In this document: one piece after another, positions 13,960-26,252 of the stretch | How positions within the stretch are numbered: position 1 is the stretch's first letter | Layout of the letters: every line of letters begins with the position of its first letter | Assembly (NCBI RefSeq): GCF_949628265.1 | Contig: NC_088789.1 | Span: 10,904,886-10,968,885, forward strand | DNA length: 64,000 nucleotides | Direction of reading: 5' to 3' | DNA from: Cloeon dipterum | Lineage: Eukaryota > Arthropoda > Insecta > Ephemeroptera > Baetidae | Notes under the pieces: model-generated | Database searches by the model: none | Told to the model about the DNA's origin: nothing | What the model saw: only the letters and a program-made list of their open reading frames with translations | Program-made: the position numbers and the translations under genes

Positions 13960-15232
13960 GTTATAATAATCTGGCGTGCACGCTTCATGACCTCTCGGCG
14001 TCATTTCAGCATTGTTGCTGGCTGGTGATGAGGCCATTATAAATTCATAACGCGGTTGCCCGCCCGCCATTGTTTGTTATCTTTACACTTTGCCAACCCC
14101 TGGCGAAATTCGCTGCGTAATTCTCAAATGATATTACCAGAGCAAACATAAGCTTGTTTCCGCCCTTCCACCCTCGGATCGGATTGAAAGTGTTTGCGTT
14201 TTGCATTTGAATTCTCTTTCTCTCGTAGCAGCAGAAATTTAACGAGCTTGGCCTCGTTGGGTTAAGGCAGGACAAACAAGTCAAGGGTATACGTCGTTCA
14301 ATCTAATTGTAATCAGCCACGGCAACAGCCTCTTTCTTTTTTCTCTTGACCTAACCCAAAGACTCAAAATTATTGCATTTATAAATACAAATACAGATAT
14401 TCACGAGGGTCACCTATAGGTTATCAAAGCTGAAAAATATATGCGGGGAACACAAGAGGATCTGTTTCAATTGATGCTAGCATGTACGACACAAGATCGT
14501 GGATGGAGCACTTAAACTTTGATTTATCCACAAAATTGTGGATTCAAATTAAATTCGAAGGCTTCTTTAATTATAAGAAGACAAATCGGAAAAAATGAAC
14601 TCGTCTAGCGGCAAAGTTCGCCATTAGACTTCACACGATGCGCGCGAGACGACAATCAAAACGCTTCTCGCGGTTTTAAAAGATAATGAGCTCTTTTTGC
14701 GCATGACTTGTGCTAGGAAACGAGCAATTTCTCAACGTGCCTCTTCGTAATTAAGCTCCAAGGAATGCGAGAGACAATAAGCGCTTCTTCAAGTCGAAGC
14801 AGGGGATGAACAAGAAAAGTCTGACGAGGAAGGGGACACAGGTGTTGTGCATCAGAAATAACAAGCGGCAAACATAGAATTTCACGCCCAAGTTCAGGGG
14901 GTCACGCATCCCCTAGTTAGGGTTGGGTGGGAAGGGGGCGAATAATGCGTTTCATCCCATGAAAAGGGGCGAAATTAGGACCACACAGGAACACACACAA
15001 TCGAGCACTGCGGATATTGTGTGACGTCGGCGGCAGCCTGGGAAAAGTGGAGGCAGCAGCTCTCGAGACTGCTGCTGCTCCTTTTTCTTTTTATTTCATC
15101 TGCAATCTCTTCTTCCTCTTCTTCTTCTTGCCCGATAAAATAGCAGCTTCCATTGGCTCGAGAGAATGTAATTCTCTTGAGAGAGACCAATCAAAACAAG
15201 CAAGCGCTTCGCAAAAGAAACACAGTTTGAGA

Positions 15233-15247
15233 AGGAGAGAGAGAGAG

Positions 15248-15301
<54 letters not shown>

Positions 15302-15314
15302 CGAGAGAGAGAGA
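15233..15314. repeat. (GA)n microsatellite with interruptions
   Basis: About 80 bp of GA repeats broken by single-base changes (AGCGAG, GTGCGAG), which suggests an older tract than the one near 3963. Surrounding DNA is also purine-rich. Open frames through it are repeat artefacts. Confidence 0.9.
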
Positions 15315-18300
15315 TGATGCTGTCGGTGCTCCTTTTGTTTTAGCTCTTCTCCGCTGCAGCAGAGGCAGAGTGGAGCGTAGAAAGAGCAAAAATAAAAGGG
15401 AAGAGGAAGATGGTATATAAAAAATGAGAGAGCTTGTTGTGGTGAAAAAGAAAGGCAAGCAGATTGGATGTGCGTGTACGGCAGGCTGCATATCCCATGG
15501 GAGTCACCCAATCGGAAAATAAACCTTCACTCCACAAAGGAAAAACCAGAGGGCAAAATACACACGCGCGCACGCACACATACTGTCGAGGCGGAGAGCG
15601 GAGGAAAATAAAAAGGGAAAAGTCGGCGTGGCAGAACACAGAGAATGGCAAATGCGCATTATGTGCTTTTGGGGTCATTCTTCTTAAGGACGAGTCGACT
15701 AATCTGGTTACCGAGATTGACCTTCTTAAAATTCTGCCTGCCGACATCTTTCTCGTGACAGAAAGAGAATTGCTAATCCGTCGCTGCTCTAATAAGTTAA
15801 TTAGCCCGCAACGACGACGAGGCCGACGAGGGTTGTGTGTGCATGCTCGACGGAATAATGCCTGATGAGAAACCCTTTTATCTCCCGGTGGAGTATTTGC
15901 ACAAAATAAATTTAAAACAATCCGGTGGCATGCCGAGGAGGAGGGGAGCTGCCAACACCGGGGTGGAGCTCACTGCTGCCTTTTTGCCTTTCTTGCTCTT
16001 GTGCGATCGAAGGATGAGCAACAGCACAGGCAATCTGTGCAGACACAAAGATTCTAATTTGCCTTGTAATATATACGCAATATGGGCGGGCATATCAAAG
16101 GAAACGCTCGGTTACAAAGGGCGATGCAGATTTCCCCTGACAATACGGCACGGGAGTGAGACGGCTCAACCCCGATGCAAAGGAGAATCTGCGCCGGCGG
16201 CCCTTTCTTCCAGTTAATATTGCCCTCTGATGCAAATCTGTGGCGTGAAAATGGATTCGAAACCGTGAAATCAAATCTGCTCTATGCGTTTGTATAAGCT
16301 ACCCAAGAAAAAAATTACAGACGAGGCGTAAAGCTAAAAAGCGAGAGTAGCACTTTTTTCGCGGAGAAAAAATACTTGCAAAACAATCTTCAGAAAGCGT
16401 TGTCCTTAGCCAGCGCAGAGGGTTTGCTCCGGCTCATTACCTTCGCGAGCTGTTCCTCCTTTCCAAAACAATTAATTATGCCTGAAAATATGACACACGC
16501 TCATCTGAGGCGAAGATAAAAGACGTAGAAACTACAACTGCCGCCTCTCGTTCTTCCCTCGCTTGTCACCCGCGAGACAATTTATCAATCACTTAGTTGA
16601 GACAGCGACAAATAGGCGCACCTCTGACCTGAAAAAATAAAGAACGACGCTTGCGTTTTTTGATGGATCTAGCGTTTTATTACGGAAAAGCAGCCCGCTG
16701 ATATATTGCACCCCCCCCCCTCTCACAGGAAAAGACAAAGTTACTTCAGGAAAATGGCCCGGCGCCTTAACCTTTCCCATGGCAACCGATTAATTTAGTT
16801 GAGTAACAAGAAACACAAGCGCACTATTTTGGCTGCTGTTGTCCCAGCACGAATTTCTCGTTTGGTCGACAGCTGGATAAATATGACTTATATATAGTTT
16901 ATAACTGCCAAGTCAGAATTAATTGTTGCACCCGCAGACGACAATCAATCTCGTTTTTTAAGCAGAAAATGTGAAAAGTCCAGTGTTTTGAAAGAGCGTT
17001 GCTCTCGATTTTTCATGTTTCTCTTGAGCCAAATTCACTTAATTCTCTTTGTGGGGGTAAAAATAGAAAATTCCTCGGCTCGCCCAAAGTAATCGTTCAC
17101 TGTGATGATGGAGGTGCTGCTATATTCTAAAGAACTAAAACAATTCCTCACTCACAAAGAGCAGAGACGGCTTCTGTTGTTTCTCGACGACATGCCGTCC
17201 GCCCGTCGATTCGATTTGTCGTCACTTAAGGCGGCCGACTCGTTTATTAAAAACGTCGTCAGCTGCGAAAAAAGCCGCGGGTGGTGCGCGTGTTGGACCA
17301 GAAAAAACGGGGAAAATTTTAATAGCCAACCAAATAAAATTGGGAAACGGCCGCTGAATGATATACGAGCCCGGCAACAACGCAGCAATAATGCCGACGC
17401 CGGCACTCGGATACCGTTTCAGCTCTTTGGTACTTAAAAAGCAGCAGACAATCTCGCTCGCACACACGGCGACGCTCAAAATCTTCTCACTTACACTTAG
17501 AAACCCTTACGGATGAAAATGCAAACGTGCTGTTAAATTTTGAAAACCACTCACTTCCCTACCGACAATTTTCTTTCTGCGTTCAGCCGTCGCGCTCTCG
17601 TGCTTTTTTATGACCTCACAAACACTTATACTCTCTAGAGCGCCTTGCCTGCTGCTGGATGCTTGCCTTCGTGTTACACACATACACACACAGCCAGCTC
17701 TTCTTATTGCTGGAGTGAGAAAGTATTGACGATGGAATTATGTACCTCTTCGTCTAATTTTAACTTGCTCACTGATGTGCGCCCTTCGCACTTTTTACGC
17801 TATATATACTTTTCGCGCTCACGCTGCTCATTCAATCCACATAGCTGAATAAAGTGGATCCTTCTTGCAATGCGGCCAAAAATACAGTCGCTTACTTGAC
17901 AATTGCACTTCCTATTGTGCAACTAGAACAAAACGAGACCACAGATCGTGGATAATTTGAATGCCGTGTTAGAATTGCCTGATAAATTAATTTCATTTCT
18001 AAATACATTAGATAAATACAAAAATTAAGGCTGTTAAAAAACCGGAATCTTTTCTCTTGTAATTTCTTCATTGAACGAGAAAAAAGAAGACCTCTCCAGC
18101 CCCTCCACCTTTGAAAGGTATGTAACCTGCTTGATGCGCGTACCGTGCAGGTTGCCTATCTTTTCCCGCAGGTGAGCGGCAGATAATTTCCTCCACTTCC
18201 TGCTGGGGAGTCGGCCTAAAATTGTCATCAGCCATTAGCAACTATATTCGCGTCCCTAAAGACCCCGTTAATCCACGCCCGTATTATCGGCCCTTTACTT

Positions 18301-18854
18301 GACCCTCACCGATTGGCAACAAAGTTGCAATCTATTCGTCTTTTGAGACGAGACGCAAATTGAACTTTCTGCAATTCGTTAGGACTTCAAAATGAAATTC
18401 GAAACGGAGGAATTGAAAACGTGCACAGCAGTGTAAACAAGCAATCCGATTATCAGTTGTGTGTGCATTTAGGGTTAGTGGCTTGTCTACATTTTGCGGC
18501 TTATTGCCGATCCAGCTCGGCTGTCATCTGGATGTCACAATGCAGCCCCCGGGGACGTGTCAAGGCAGGCAAACTTCGGCTTCTCTGACAGCCAGTCACA
18601 ATATCTCATCCTCCTCAGAATGCTCGCGAGAATCGCTCGCTAATTTATTGCGCCCGATGGGTGATCATCATCACCATTCTGTTCTGCTCTCGGTGCTAAT
18701 GCACCTCTGTTTGCGTTCCCTCGGACGAACAAAAACGCCGGTCGGCGGGGGCGCTCCCTTCCTTCCACCCTCTCGACAGCTTATTTTATTGAAGCCGAGG
18801 CCTTTGATGTGAGATTTGCGCGTGTTTGAAAACATACACACTCGACGCACAGAC

Positions 18855-18887
18855 TATCTGATTGAACGGTGATTAATTAATCAGATA
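18855..18887. promoter_or_regulatory. Inverted repeat with GATA/TATC arms and a homeodomain-type palindrome
   Basis: TATCTGATT (18855-18863) is matched by its exact reverse complement AATCAGATA (18879-18887). The right arm overlaps a perfect 12-bp palindrome, GATTAATTAATC (18871-18882). The arms contain GATA cores and the palindrome contains paired TAAT cores, as in dimeric homeodomain sites. A regulatory role is inferred only from motif content. Confidence 0.3.
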
Positions 18888-20073
18888 ACCTTTCACATCA
18901 TCATGCCCGCTTTTTTCGAACGGCCGTGCTCTGTGCACAATCCGTCTGTATTCCCGCGGCACGATGACGGCGGCCGCTTTGTTTCCGACGAAATCCGCAC
19001 AATCATCATTAGGGGGACGAGTTGCGGTGGGATTTGGCGACGTCGGCTAATGATTTGCGTGCACCTGTGCGGCCGCAACCAATCTCGCAGCACCCCTCGA
19101 TTGTGAGAGAGGAGGTCTGCCCAGCCATTTGACACAATCGCAGCGGCCGACGATTGAATTTGCGTGATGCCAGCCGAGGTTCCTTTTTATTGATGGCATG
19201 TGCTGGTGAAATTAAAAAAAAACGACACTGTTCTTTATAGGTGTGGCTCGAGATTCGCAGCTTTGGAGGTAATAATTATTTAAAGTGGCCATTCATGCTT
19301 TGAATCGAGTTTCAAAGGTGAGGTGATATCATATTTTGCGCGATGACGATCAAAACGGGTCAATTTCAAAGGAGGCGAAAGAAAGACGGGCTAAAATAAT
19401 AAGCGCCAAGGTGAAAACGGGAGCCGCAGCGGAAATTGCCTCTGCTGCTGTACTTGCAAAACAAACACATGTGCAATGCAAGAGGTCTGCCCGGCGGGCG
19501 CTCTTCTCTCTTTTCCTCTGTGATTTCAAAGACAGCAGTCTCAATGAAGTACAGCGCGCGCGACTCGGTCGGCTGAAAATTAGGAAGCACACAGCTAGGC
19601 TTGATGCTTGGCTCACGTCGGCTTTGTGCGGCGGTGCCGACAAAGACATCGGGTCAACTGCTGAAGGCCTTTATTGTATCATAACTAGAGAGAAGCGCGC
19701 TTTTTATAAAGTAGTCTCTGCCTTGCGCGCTCTATGATGTTTCCTTCCATTCTATAAAGCAAAACCGACAGCAATCTCGTACATTATGTTGATGAACTCT
19801 TCTGCTTCCTGTATGTGTGTGTGTCTGCTGCAGCACCAGGCAGCCAGCTTACCTCATCAAAGTTCCCTGTAATAAGAAAGTGGTGAGGTACAAAAGAAAG
19901 CAAAAAGCAGTATTTTCCCTTTGATGGTCCAGCAGCACAGACATTATTATACGTGCTTTACAATATTACGATGCAAGCAGCAGCAGTCTGCGCTGCGACA
20001 AAGAATGCCACGTTTTGTGTACTGTGTCTCGACGTTTGCCCTCTCTGTGAAGCGCGGCGCGCCGTCGACGCTT

Positions 20074-20076
<3 letters not shown>

Positions 20077-20104
<28 letters not shown>
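20077..20104. repeat. (CT)n microsatellite
   Basis: About 14 CT units following the GC-rich stretch GCGGCGCGCCGTCGACGC; non-coding. Confidence 0.9.
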
Positions 20105-20108
<4 letters not shown>

Positions 20109-21654
20109 AGAACCAAGTTCCTTTACCTAAATTACCTCTTGTCCGCCGGAGGAAAAACAAAAAGGCTCGTTCACGAGTTGCGTAAACAAGCCGCCATTTA
20201 ATTTGGCAACAAAGGCGGACACAACACGCTATACTTGCAAATTTCAGCAGGCCAAATTGAGTGGGCGAGTGCTCAGTTCCAGCTGCCTGCTGCTTCTCTG
20301 CGACCCTTCTTCCCTCTGGTTCATTATGTAACCCGTTTGCGCCAAAATTAGGAACAACAAGTGTCGCGCCACTTCCTGTCCGCTGGAACTGTCAAGAATC
20401 ATGCTGAGAATTCGATCTAAACGAGGACGGACGTGTCCACTATTACGACGCGCGAACACCTGGAAGCGGCGGAATTTTGGCAAAATGCACTGCTCGTGAA
20501 TCCAAGTGGTTCGCTCAATTTATTGTAACAGGGGAGTCGCAGCACGATTCTATGAGGATTCCCGGCAAGATGACGCCCACGGTCATCTCACAACATAAGC
20601 TGGAAATAGCCGCGCAAATGTTTCTAATTTTACCTTTCCCATTCAAAAGTAGTTGTTACTAACGAGAGAGTAAAAGAGCATGCTCTCCAACGAAAATACC
20701 GCGGCGCATGCGTTCGCCAGACCTCGAGACTTTTGGCAGGAAATTGCATTTTTCGTCCGTCAATTCAGATGGCTTAATTTCATCAAGGCTCGCGTAGAGC
20801 TGAGCCGCGGCGAATTCATTCCACGCACGACTCGGCCTGATTTTCACAACTGCGCCTTGACGTGCAACTTCCTGATTTATTTTGGTTGCTGCAATGGCAA
20901 ATTGACGACAATTCAAGCACAAATAAAACTGCCCCAGAATATCAGAACTGCACAATCCTCGAAAGATCAAATTTCTTTTTTTTTCAATCCACAAAGGCCG
21001 TAAAAGTCGAGAGTCGGAGGAAAGGCGCGCTCGACGGCGTGTAATGCGATCGTCTGCAAAGATTGCAGCAGGACAAGTGGGGTGAAAAATGGTTTCCTGT
21101 TGTTGCGGAGAGCGGCTGACAAAAGGTCAGACAATGCAGCACATCTGTTTCTAACTGAGTGCAGATTTTGCCGTCTTGCAGTTATTGAAATTGGGCACAA
21201 CAAGGTTCCGTGTGTGCGCTCGCATCTGACGCGACACGCCAGCAGCGGCGAGTGAGCGGGTGCAGAGCAAATTTTGCCTGTAAAAGGAATAATATGGCGC
21301 TGAGCAAGACACAGAGAATAGAATAGGAGGGCCCTGTAATGGCTGCCGTAATTCCGTGGTGCTGCCGCTTGTAAAAACAAAGTCAATCCTTTCATCTCTC
21401 TGCAAACAAAAAGTTTGATATAAAAGAGAACAGACGACTCATTTAAAGAGAGCTATGCTCTCGCGTGTATGTGAGTATTAACAAAGCACTCTCCTGTGGT
21501 GCCCATCGCCGCCGTATAATAAAATACACTGTGTATTACATATGTACGGACGGACGGACACACAAGAGATGAGATGCAGCCAGATAGACACAGAGGGCCT
21601 CTCGTTCGTTGCTGGACACACCAGCAGCCGACCAACCAGCACACTCTACAAGGA

Positions 21655-22076
21655 TTTTAATTATTCCCTTTTCACTCGGTGCTGCCGTAATTAATTCGGG
21701 CCGCGCGTTCGTTCGTTTTTTCCCGCCGCAGACAGTGACAAATCAATCCTCCAGCGGCACGGAGTTTTAACTGCCGCTCGTAATTTTTCAGCGGCGGCCT
21801 TAATTAATGGCCGACCGCGCTTTCCTCTTGTTATTTTCCTTCCATTTTAGTGCCCTGCCTAAGCTGCGCAGCAAATTAATTCCCGGTCGATTTATGCATC
21901 GACAGCCGATATAATAAGACGCCCGTTTCATTAATAATGCGCCGCTCTTACACTTGGCCATATGCAAGGAATGAGCCAGCATTTCGCAATTCGATAGGAA
22001 TCTGCCGCTCTGCCGACCGATTTAATGGCATGCTCAATAAAAAGTCGTGGCAGTAAAATATGAAGCTAATTATGTA
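21655..22076. promoter_or_regulatory. Cluster of TAATTA homeodomain cores upstream of the first visible SoxD exon
   Basis: Eight TAAT/ATTA-containing sites lie within about 420 bp, several with the extended form TAATTAAT (21688-21696, 21801-21808, 21874-21881), separated by GC-rich segments such as GCGGCGGCC. AT-rich DNA makes single cores common; the regular alternation of extended cores with GC-rich spacers is what stands out. It may be an intronic enhancer. There is no direct evidence of function. Confidence 0.3.
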
Positions 22077-22373
22077 TCAATGTTAAACCGAGTCGTTTTT
22101 GCTCAATTTGTTCCTGCTGCTGTTGCTCCGCACCTGAGGAAATGCATTTTACACTCGAAGCCCTGCAGCGAGGTGGGGCTCAACTTTGTTGCGAAAACAA
22201 CCGTAAAGCAGGAGCAAATTTGAATTGGCATGCTTTCAAAACGCTTGGCAAGTGAAGCCGCTATTCCAATTTTCCATCAAATTGGCTGGACCCTTTGAAT
22301 ATTTTTTTTTCCAAGGCACTAAATATTCCTTTCAACAAACTCTTGACTTAATCCATCTTTTACTGTGTTGCAG

Positions 22374-25300
22374 GCATACGCCAACCACTTGACGACAGAA
22401 ACGCAGAAACAGATGGAGTTGCAACGAATGCAGCATGAGCAGCTCAAAAGGCAACAGGACCACATTCTCCAGCAGCAGCACAAAATTCAGGAATTGCAGG
22501 TGACTATACGCGCTTTCTTCGCTTCTTTAAATGCGATGGTCGCCGCACGTCACTGCTCTTTTTATGATATATCGGCCAGCGCTTGTTTTATAAATTTAGA
22601 TAATAAGCGGCTGTTTTTGTGCCGCCACAAACGCTATTCTGGAACCGGCGGCTGCTGCCGCGGAGGATGAGAGCCAGCAGTAATAATTCGTCACATATCG
22701 CACGCCGTATTAATTCCCTCAAATATAAAAACGTCGGTTCGCCGGTTAATTCCAGTATGTCAGGCGTCTGCTTAAAAGAGCTGCCCACAAAACGCAGGCT
22801 TGATTCCCTTGTACTCTGATGTGGCAGCAGTCCTTTATAGTATTCTTGGACGCAATTAACAACGCTCGCCACCACTTTTTCTTCTCAATAATGACGCTGC
22901 TACGCAGCAACGCTTTTTGGAAACGCAATCTCAAATGTTGCGTTTCCTTTTGGACTCTGGAGAAAGGGACCCGTTTTGATCCACTTCTGACGAGAATGGA
23001 GGAAAGAAAAATGAAAGAGATGATTAATAGTCAAGGTGTCACCTCAACGAAGCATCAACTCTGAAAAAATAGACTGTAAAGAATGGTGTGGTTTCCAAAA
23101 TTTGGAAAATTGGATCAAAGGGCACCCGCATTAACGATGCACCCTATACATCACGCGTGACGGTAGCATTCTGAATTATGAGATGCGTGGAAATTAATTG
23201 GCGCAGATAAATTTACGCCGACAGATAATAATTCTCATTATTATTTTCGTCCCCTAATTCTTTTAATTGCACGGCTCGAACAAAAAGATCGTGTGCGCGC
23301 GCGAGTGAAAGAAATAATGCGGCAATAACTTTTGTCCGCGCGCCATATTTCAGTTTTTAATGAAGCCTCCGCGAAAATAGAGCCATTGCTGCCGCTTGAG
23401 CCCCGGTAATCCTGCCGCAAAAGTGGAGCCTTGGCAAAATTAATTGCGCCCTTTGTTAGAAGCGGCGCGTATTTTCAATTATGTCATTGTGTGTGGGACT
23501 TGAAAGTGGTGCTGAGATTAAAAGCAGCGTTCATGCCGCGCGGCAATTGTGGCCGCTATATTGTTGGTTATGACACATGATGGCCTCGCAGTAAATCACA
23601 CCCCTGGAGTTGGCAGTGGTTAGCGGTCCGTCTCTCTAATTAGATTTCATGCAGGTGCCTCATCACCTCGGCTTATTGAAATGAAGCCGACGCATTTCGG
23701 CCAGCACACTCGGCGAGCTGCCTCGTGCGTGCACGAGCACAGGACGCTTTTGTTCCAGTTTTAAAATTCGCCTTTGTCTCTCGTGCAATTAATTTTCGCA
23801 GACACATAATGAGATCAGACCGGGGAAAACACAGCCGAAATTGAAATGAAAATTAAATTAAATCGTCAACAGATTTTCCTGCGTGTTCATAAATTCATAT
23901 TCGTGATTGAAGGGCAAGCATAATGCAGCTATGGCCATAAATATATTCTGCTCAAGTCCAAAAGTGCACGGCCGTGGTATGCAAACAGAGCTGGGTACTC
24001 TCGTTCGTGCGGCACAAAAAGCGGGCAGTGCATGATAAATCAGCCACAGTAGATTTACTTGTCCCGAAAAGTGTACTGAGCGAGCTCGACCAGGCGCGAC
24101 AGTTTCTTTTTATATTCTGTGCACACCGAAAATGAATTACGCCCGGCCTAAGAAAAACACGACGTCGCTTCATATCTGAAGCTCCATTTCGCGACGACAA
24201 TCGGTCATTCAGGCGGCTGTTCCTGCCGAGTAGTCAGCACGGCCGGTCGAAGAAAATTCGGAATTCTCTATTCTGGTGTGCGCAGGAGAACAGTTGACGA
24301 GCTGTGGCTGAATCGCCCTTTGAGAAATTAAGGGCTCGCTCTAAAATTAATGAATGGAAAGTGTGCCAGCCGAGAATTATTGCTTTTCACGCAGCTAATG
24401 CAGCCTTTCTGTTTCTGTTCGAATAGAGCCAAATCTCAACTCATTACGGAGGTGCCAAGAACGCAGCATCCATGGCCGCGATCCCCAACCAACTCATGTT
24501 TCTGCCCTTTTTGGAGCAGCTCCGCGCCATGCCACCCTCAGGCAACCCTGCTCTCTCGCCAGCCTCCATGGCCAAATCTTCAGCAGGAAACGTGAGGACC
24601 AATTCAATTGTTTGGTTGAGGCATGTTCATTTATCATATTTTTCTCCACTTTCAGCAGATGATGGCTCCTGTGGTGCCTGGCTGGGCCACCCCTATGCTG
24701 CCTCCAGCGGAAAAGGCCTCCCCTCCGCCACCCCAGCCGCCTCCAGCCCCGGCACCTGACGTCGACACACCTCTAAACCTGTCAAAGCCCAAAGGCAGCT
24801 CTCCTTCGCCGGTGGCTACAGCTGGAGAACAACCTGTTCCAGCAACTGCCCCCAAACTCCTGCCCCACGGTCTGGTCATGCCGAGGCCCTTCCTGCCCTA
24901 CGCTGCTGGACTGCCACCCCATCTCAACCACCTCCCTCCCACAGGTAATGATCTCATAAGGTTTCATATACAACGATTTGCTGACCAATAATTTATTGTA
25001 TGCAGAAGCTGATCAGCAGAGGCGCCCTTGGATGACCAACAAAATGAGTCTCAGTCCTGTGCCCAAAGAGGAAAAGGGATTTCCCCTACATATGTATCTA
25101 CCCATGCCGCAGAAAGAAGATAACAAAAAAGAAGTAGAATCTGACTTCTTTGCTAATCAAAGTAAGTTTTCAGAAAAACATTAAATATCGATATTTTAAA
25201 CTAAACTTGCGCTATTTTTGTTTCAGTGTGGGGATCAGATGCCGGCTTCAAAGTTGACGAATCTTCAGAAAAAGGTGTGTGTTTTAATGCATTAAAACTT

Positions 25301-26252
25301 CAATCTCTCGAAATAATGATTTCGTAGCTTCGGGTTTAAAGCAATGCTCAATGTGCAATAATCGCGTTGTTATCAAAATAAGGCGCGACGATGCGAGGTT
25401 ACAAAATTAATTATACTGCAGCCAACGATGACATTGCTGATATATTTGTTGGTTTTCACAATCATTTGTACAGAGATGTAATCTGAAGGTCAAAGGGTTT
25501 AAAAATTAAAACGATGCATTTATTTGTCTGCAGCAAAAATTGTGCGCTCACAAAAGCGGGACGGCGAGGGCAAGCCGCATATCAAGAGGCCGATGAATGC
25601 GTTCATGGTATGGGCCAAGGACGAGAGGAGAAAAATTCTCAAGGCCTGCCCTGACATGCACAATTCCAACATTTCCAAAATTCTTGGTAAGTCTCACACT
25701 CACGCACTGACCAATTAAGTATTTTTTAATCTCACTTTCAACAAAACTGTAGACTGACTTTCGCCTTTTTTCTCAGGTGCTCGGTGGAAGTCAATGTCAA
25801 ACGCGGAGAAGCAACCCTACTACGAAGAGCAGTCGCGGCTCTCTAAACTGCACATGGAGAAGCACCCTGACTACCGGTACAGGCCGCGTCCCAAGCGCAC
25901 TTGCATCGTCGACGGCAAAAAGATGCGCATTTCCGAGTACAAATCGCTGATGCGGCAAAGGCGGCAGGAGATGAGGCAGCTGTGGTGCCGCGACGGCACT
26001 ATGGGTGAGATGCCCTCCTTTCTGGCGCCGGGCGCGGACATGCCGTCCTCCTCGACGGCCCTGATGGGCCCTGCGAGCGCCGCCAGCGCGGCCAGCTCCG
26101 GCTCCGAGTCGGGCCAGTCGACCTCCGGCATGCCCAGGGGCCAGACCTTCCCGTACTATTCGGACAGCCTGTCGCCAAGTGACGTGCTCAGTTTCTCGCC
26201 GGAGAATGTCGGCCCCTACGACTCCAGTCCAAGGCCCAAAGACGAGGACTGA
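22374..26252 (+). CDS. Sox102F: SoxD-class HMG-box transcription factor, 3' part (seven exons)
   Basis: Nuclear DNA-bending transcription factor of the SOX5/6/13 class. Exons: 22374-22499, 24427-24591, 24656-24944, 25006-25161, 25227-25274, 25534-25686, 25777-26252. All joins keep frame and give 470 aa plus TGA. The first visible exon, which starts with an acceptor, is a Gln-rich coiled coil ([10 protein letters not shown]) like the SoxD dimerisation region. A PLNLS motif at about residues 136-140 matches the CtBP-binding motif known in SoxD proteins. The HMG box starts near residue 277 ([19 protein letters not shown]) and is split by an intron after KILG. The tail is Ser/Ala/Gly-rich and ends in acidic KDED. 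The N-terminal exons are missing from view. Class assignment is firm from coiled coil, PLNLS and HMG box together. An undetected small exon between 22500 and 24426 is possible. Confidence 0.94.
22500..24426 (+). other. SoxD intron
   Basis: GT at 22500 and an AG acceptor ending at 24426 (GAATAG) bound a 1.9-kb intron between the coiled-coil exon and the Ala/Pro-rich exon. It includes TAATTA-rich AT patches near 23190-23250. I see no exon in it that preserves frame with obvious SoxD similarity. Confidence 0.7.
24651..24658 (+). promoter_or_regulatory. NAGNAG tandem splice acceptor in SoxD
   Basis: The acceptor of the third visible exon reads TTTCAGCAG|ATG. Either AG (24654-24655 or 24657-24658) can be used without changing frame, giving products with or without one glutamine before MMAPVV. 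This is read directly from sequence; actual use is not known. Confidence 0.6.

Larger units (their letters stand above)
3240..22373. other. Long non-coding stretch, probably upstream DNA or 5' intron of the SoxD gene
   Basis: About 19 kb with many short open frames on both strands, none with a domain or a coherent splice structure. The content is AT-rich with homopolymer runs, dinucleotide tracts, a (GAT)n run near 13938-13959 and a poly-C run near 16711-16721. The first visible SoxD exon at 22374 starts with a splice acceptor, so its 5' exons must lie here or left of the window. I looked for the SoxD leucine-zipper exon and could not find it with confidence. Confidence 0.55.

Noticed and set aside
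15096..15511. Minus-strand open frames of 100-130 aa and plus-strand Arg-Glu repeat frame
   Set aside because: They are driven by the interrupted (GA)n repeat and purine-rich flank.
18459..18812. 117-aa plus-strand open frame
   Set aside because: No domain, no splice support, low-complexity His and Ser stretches; likely chance.
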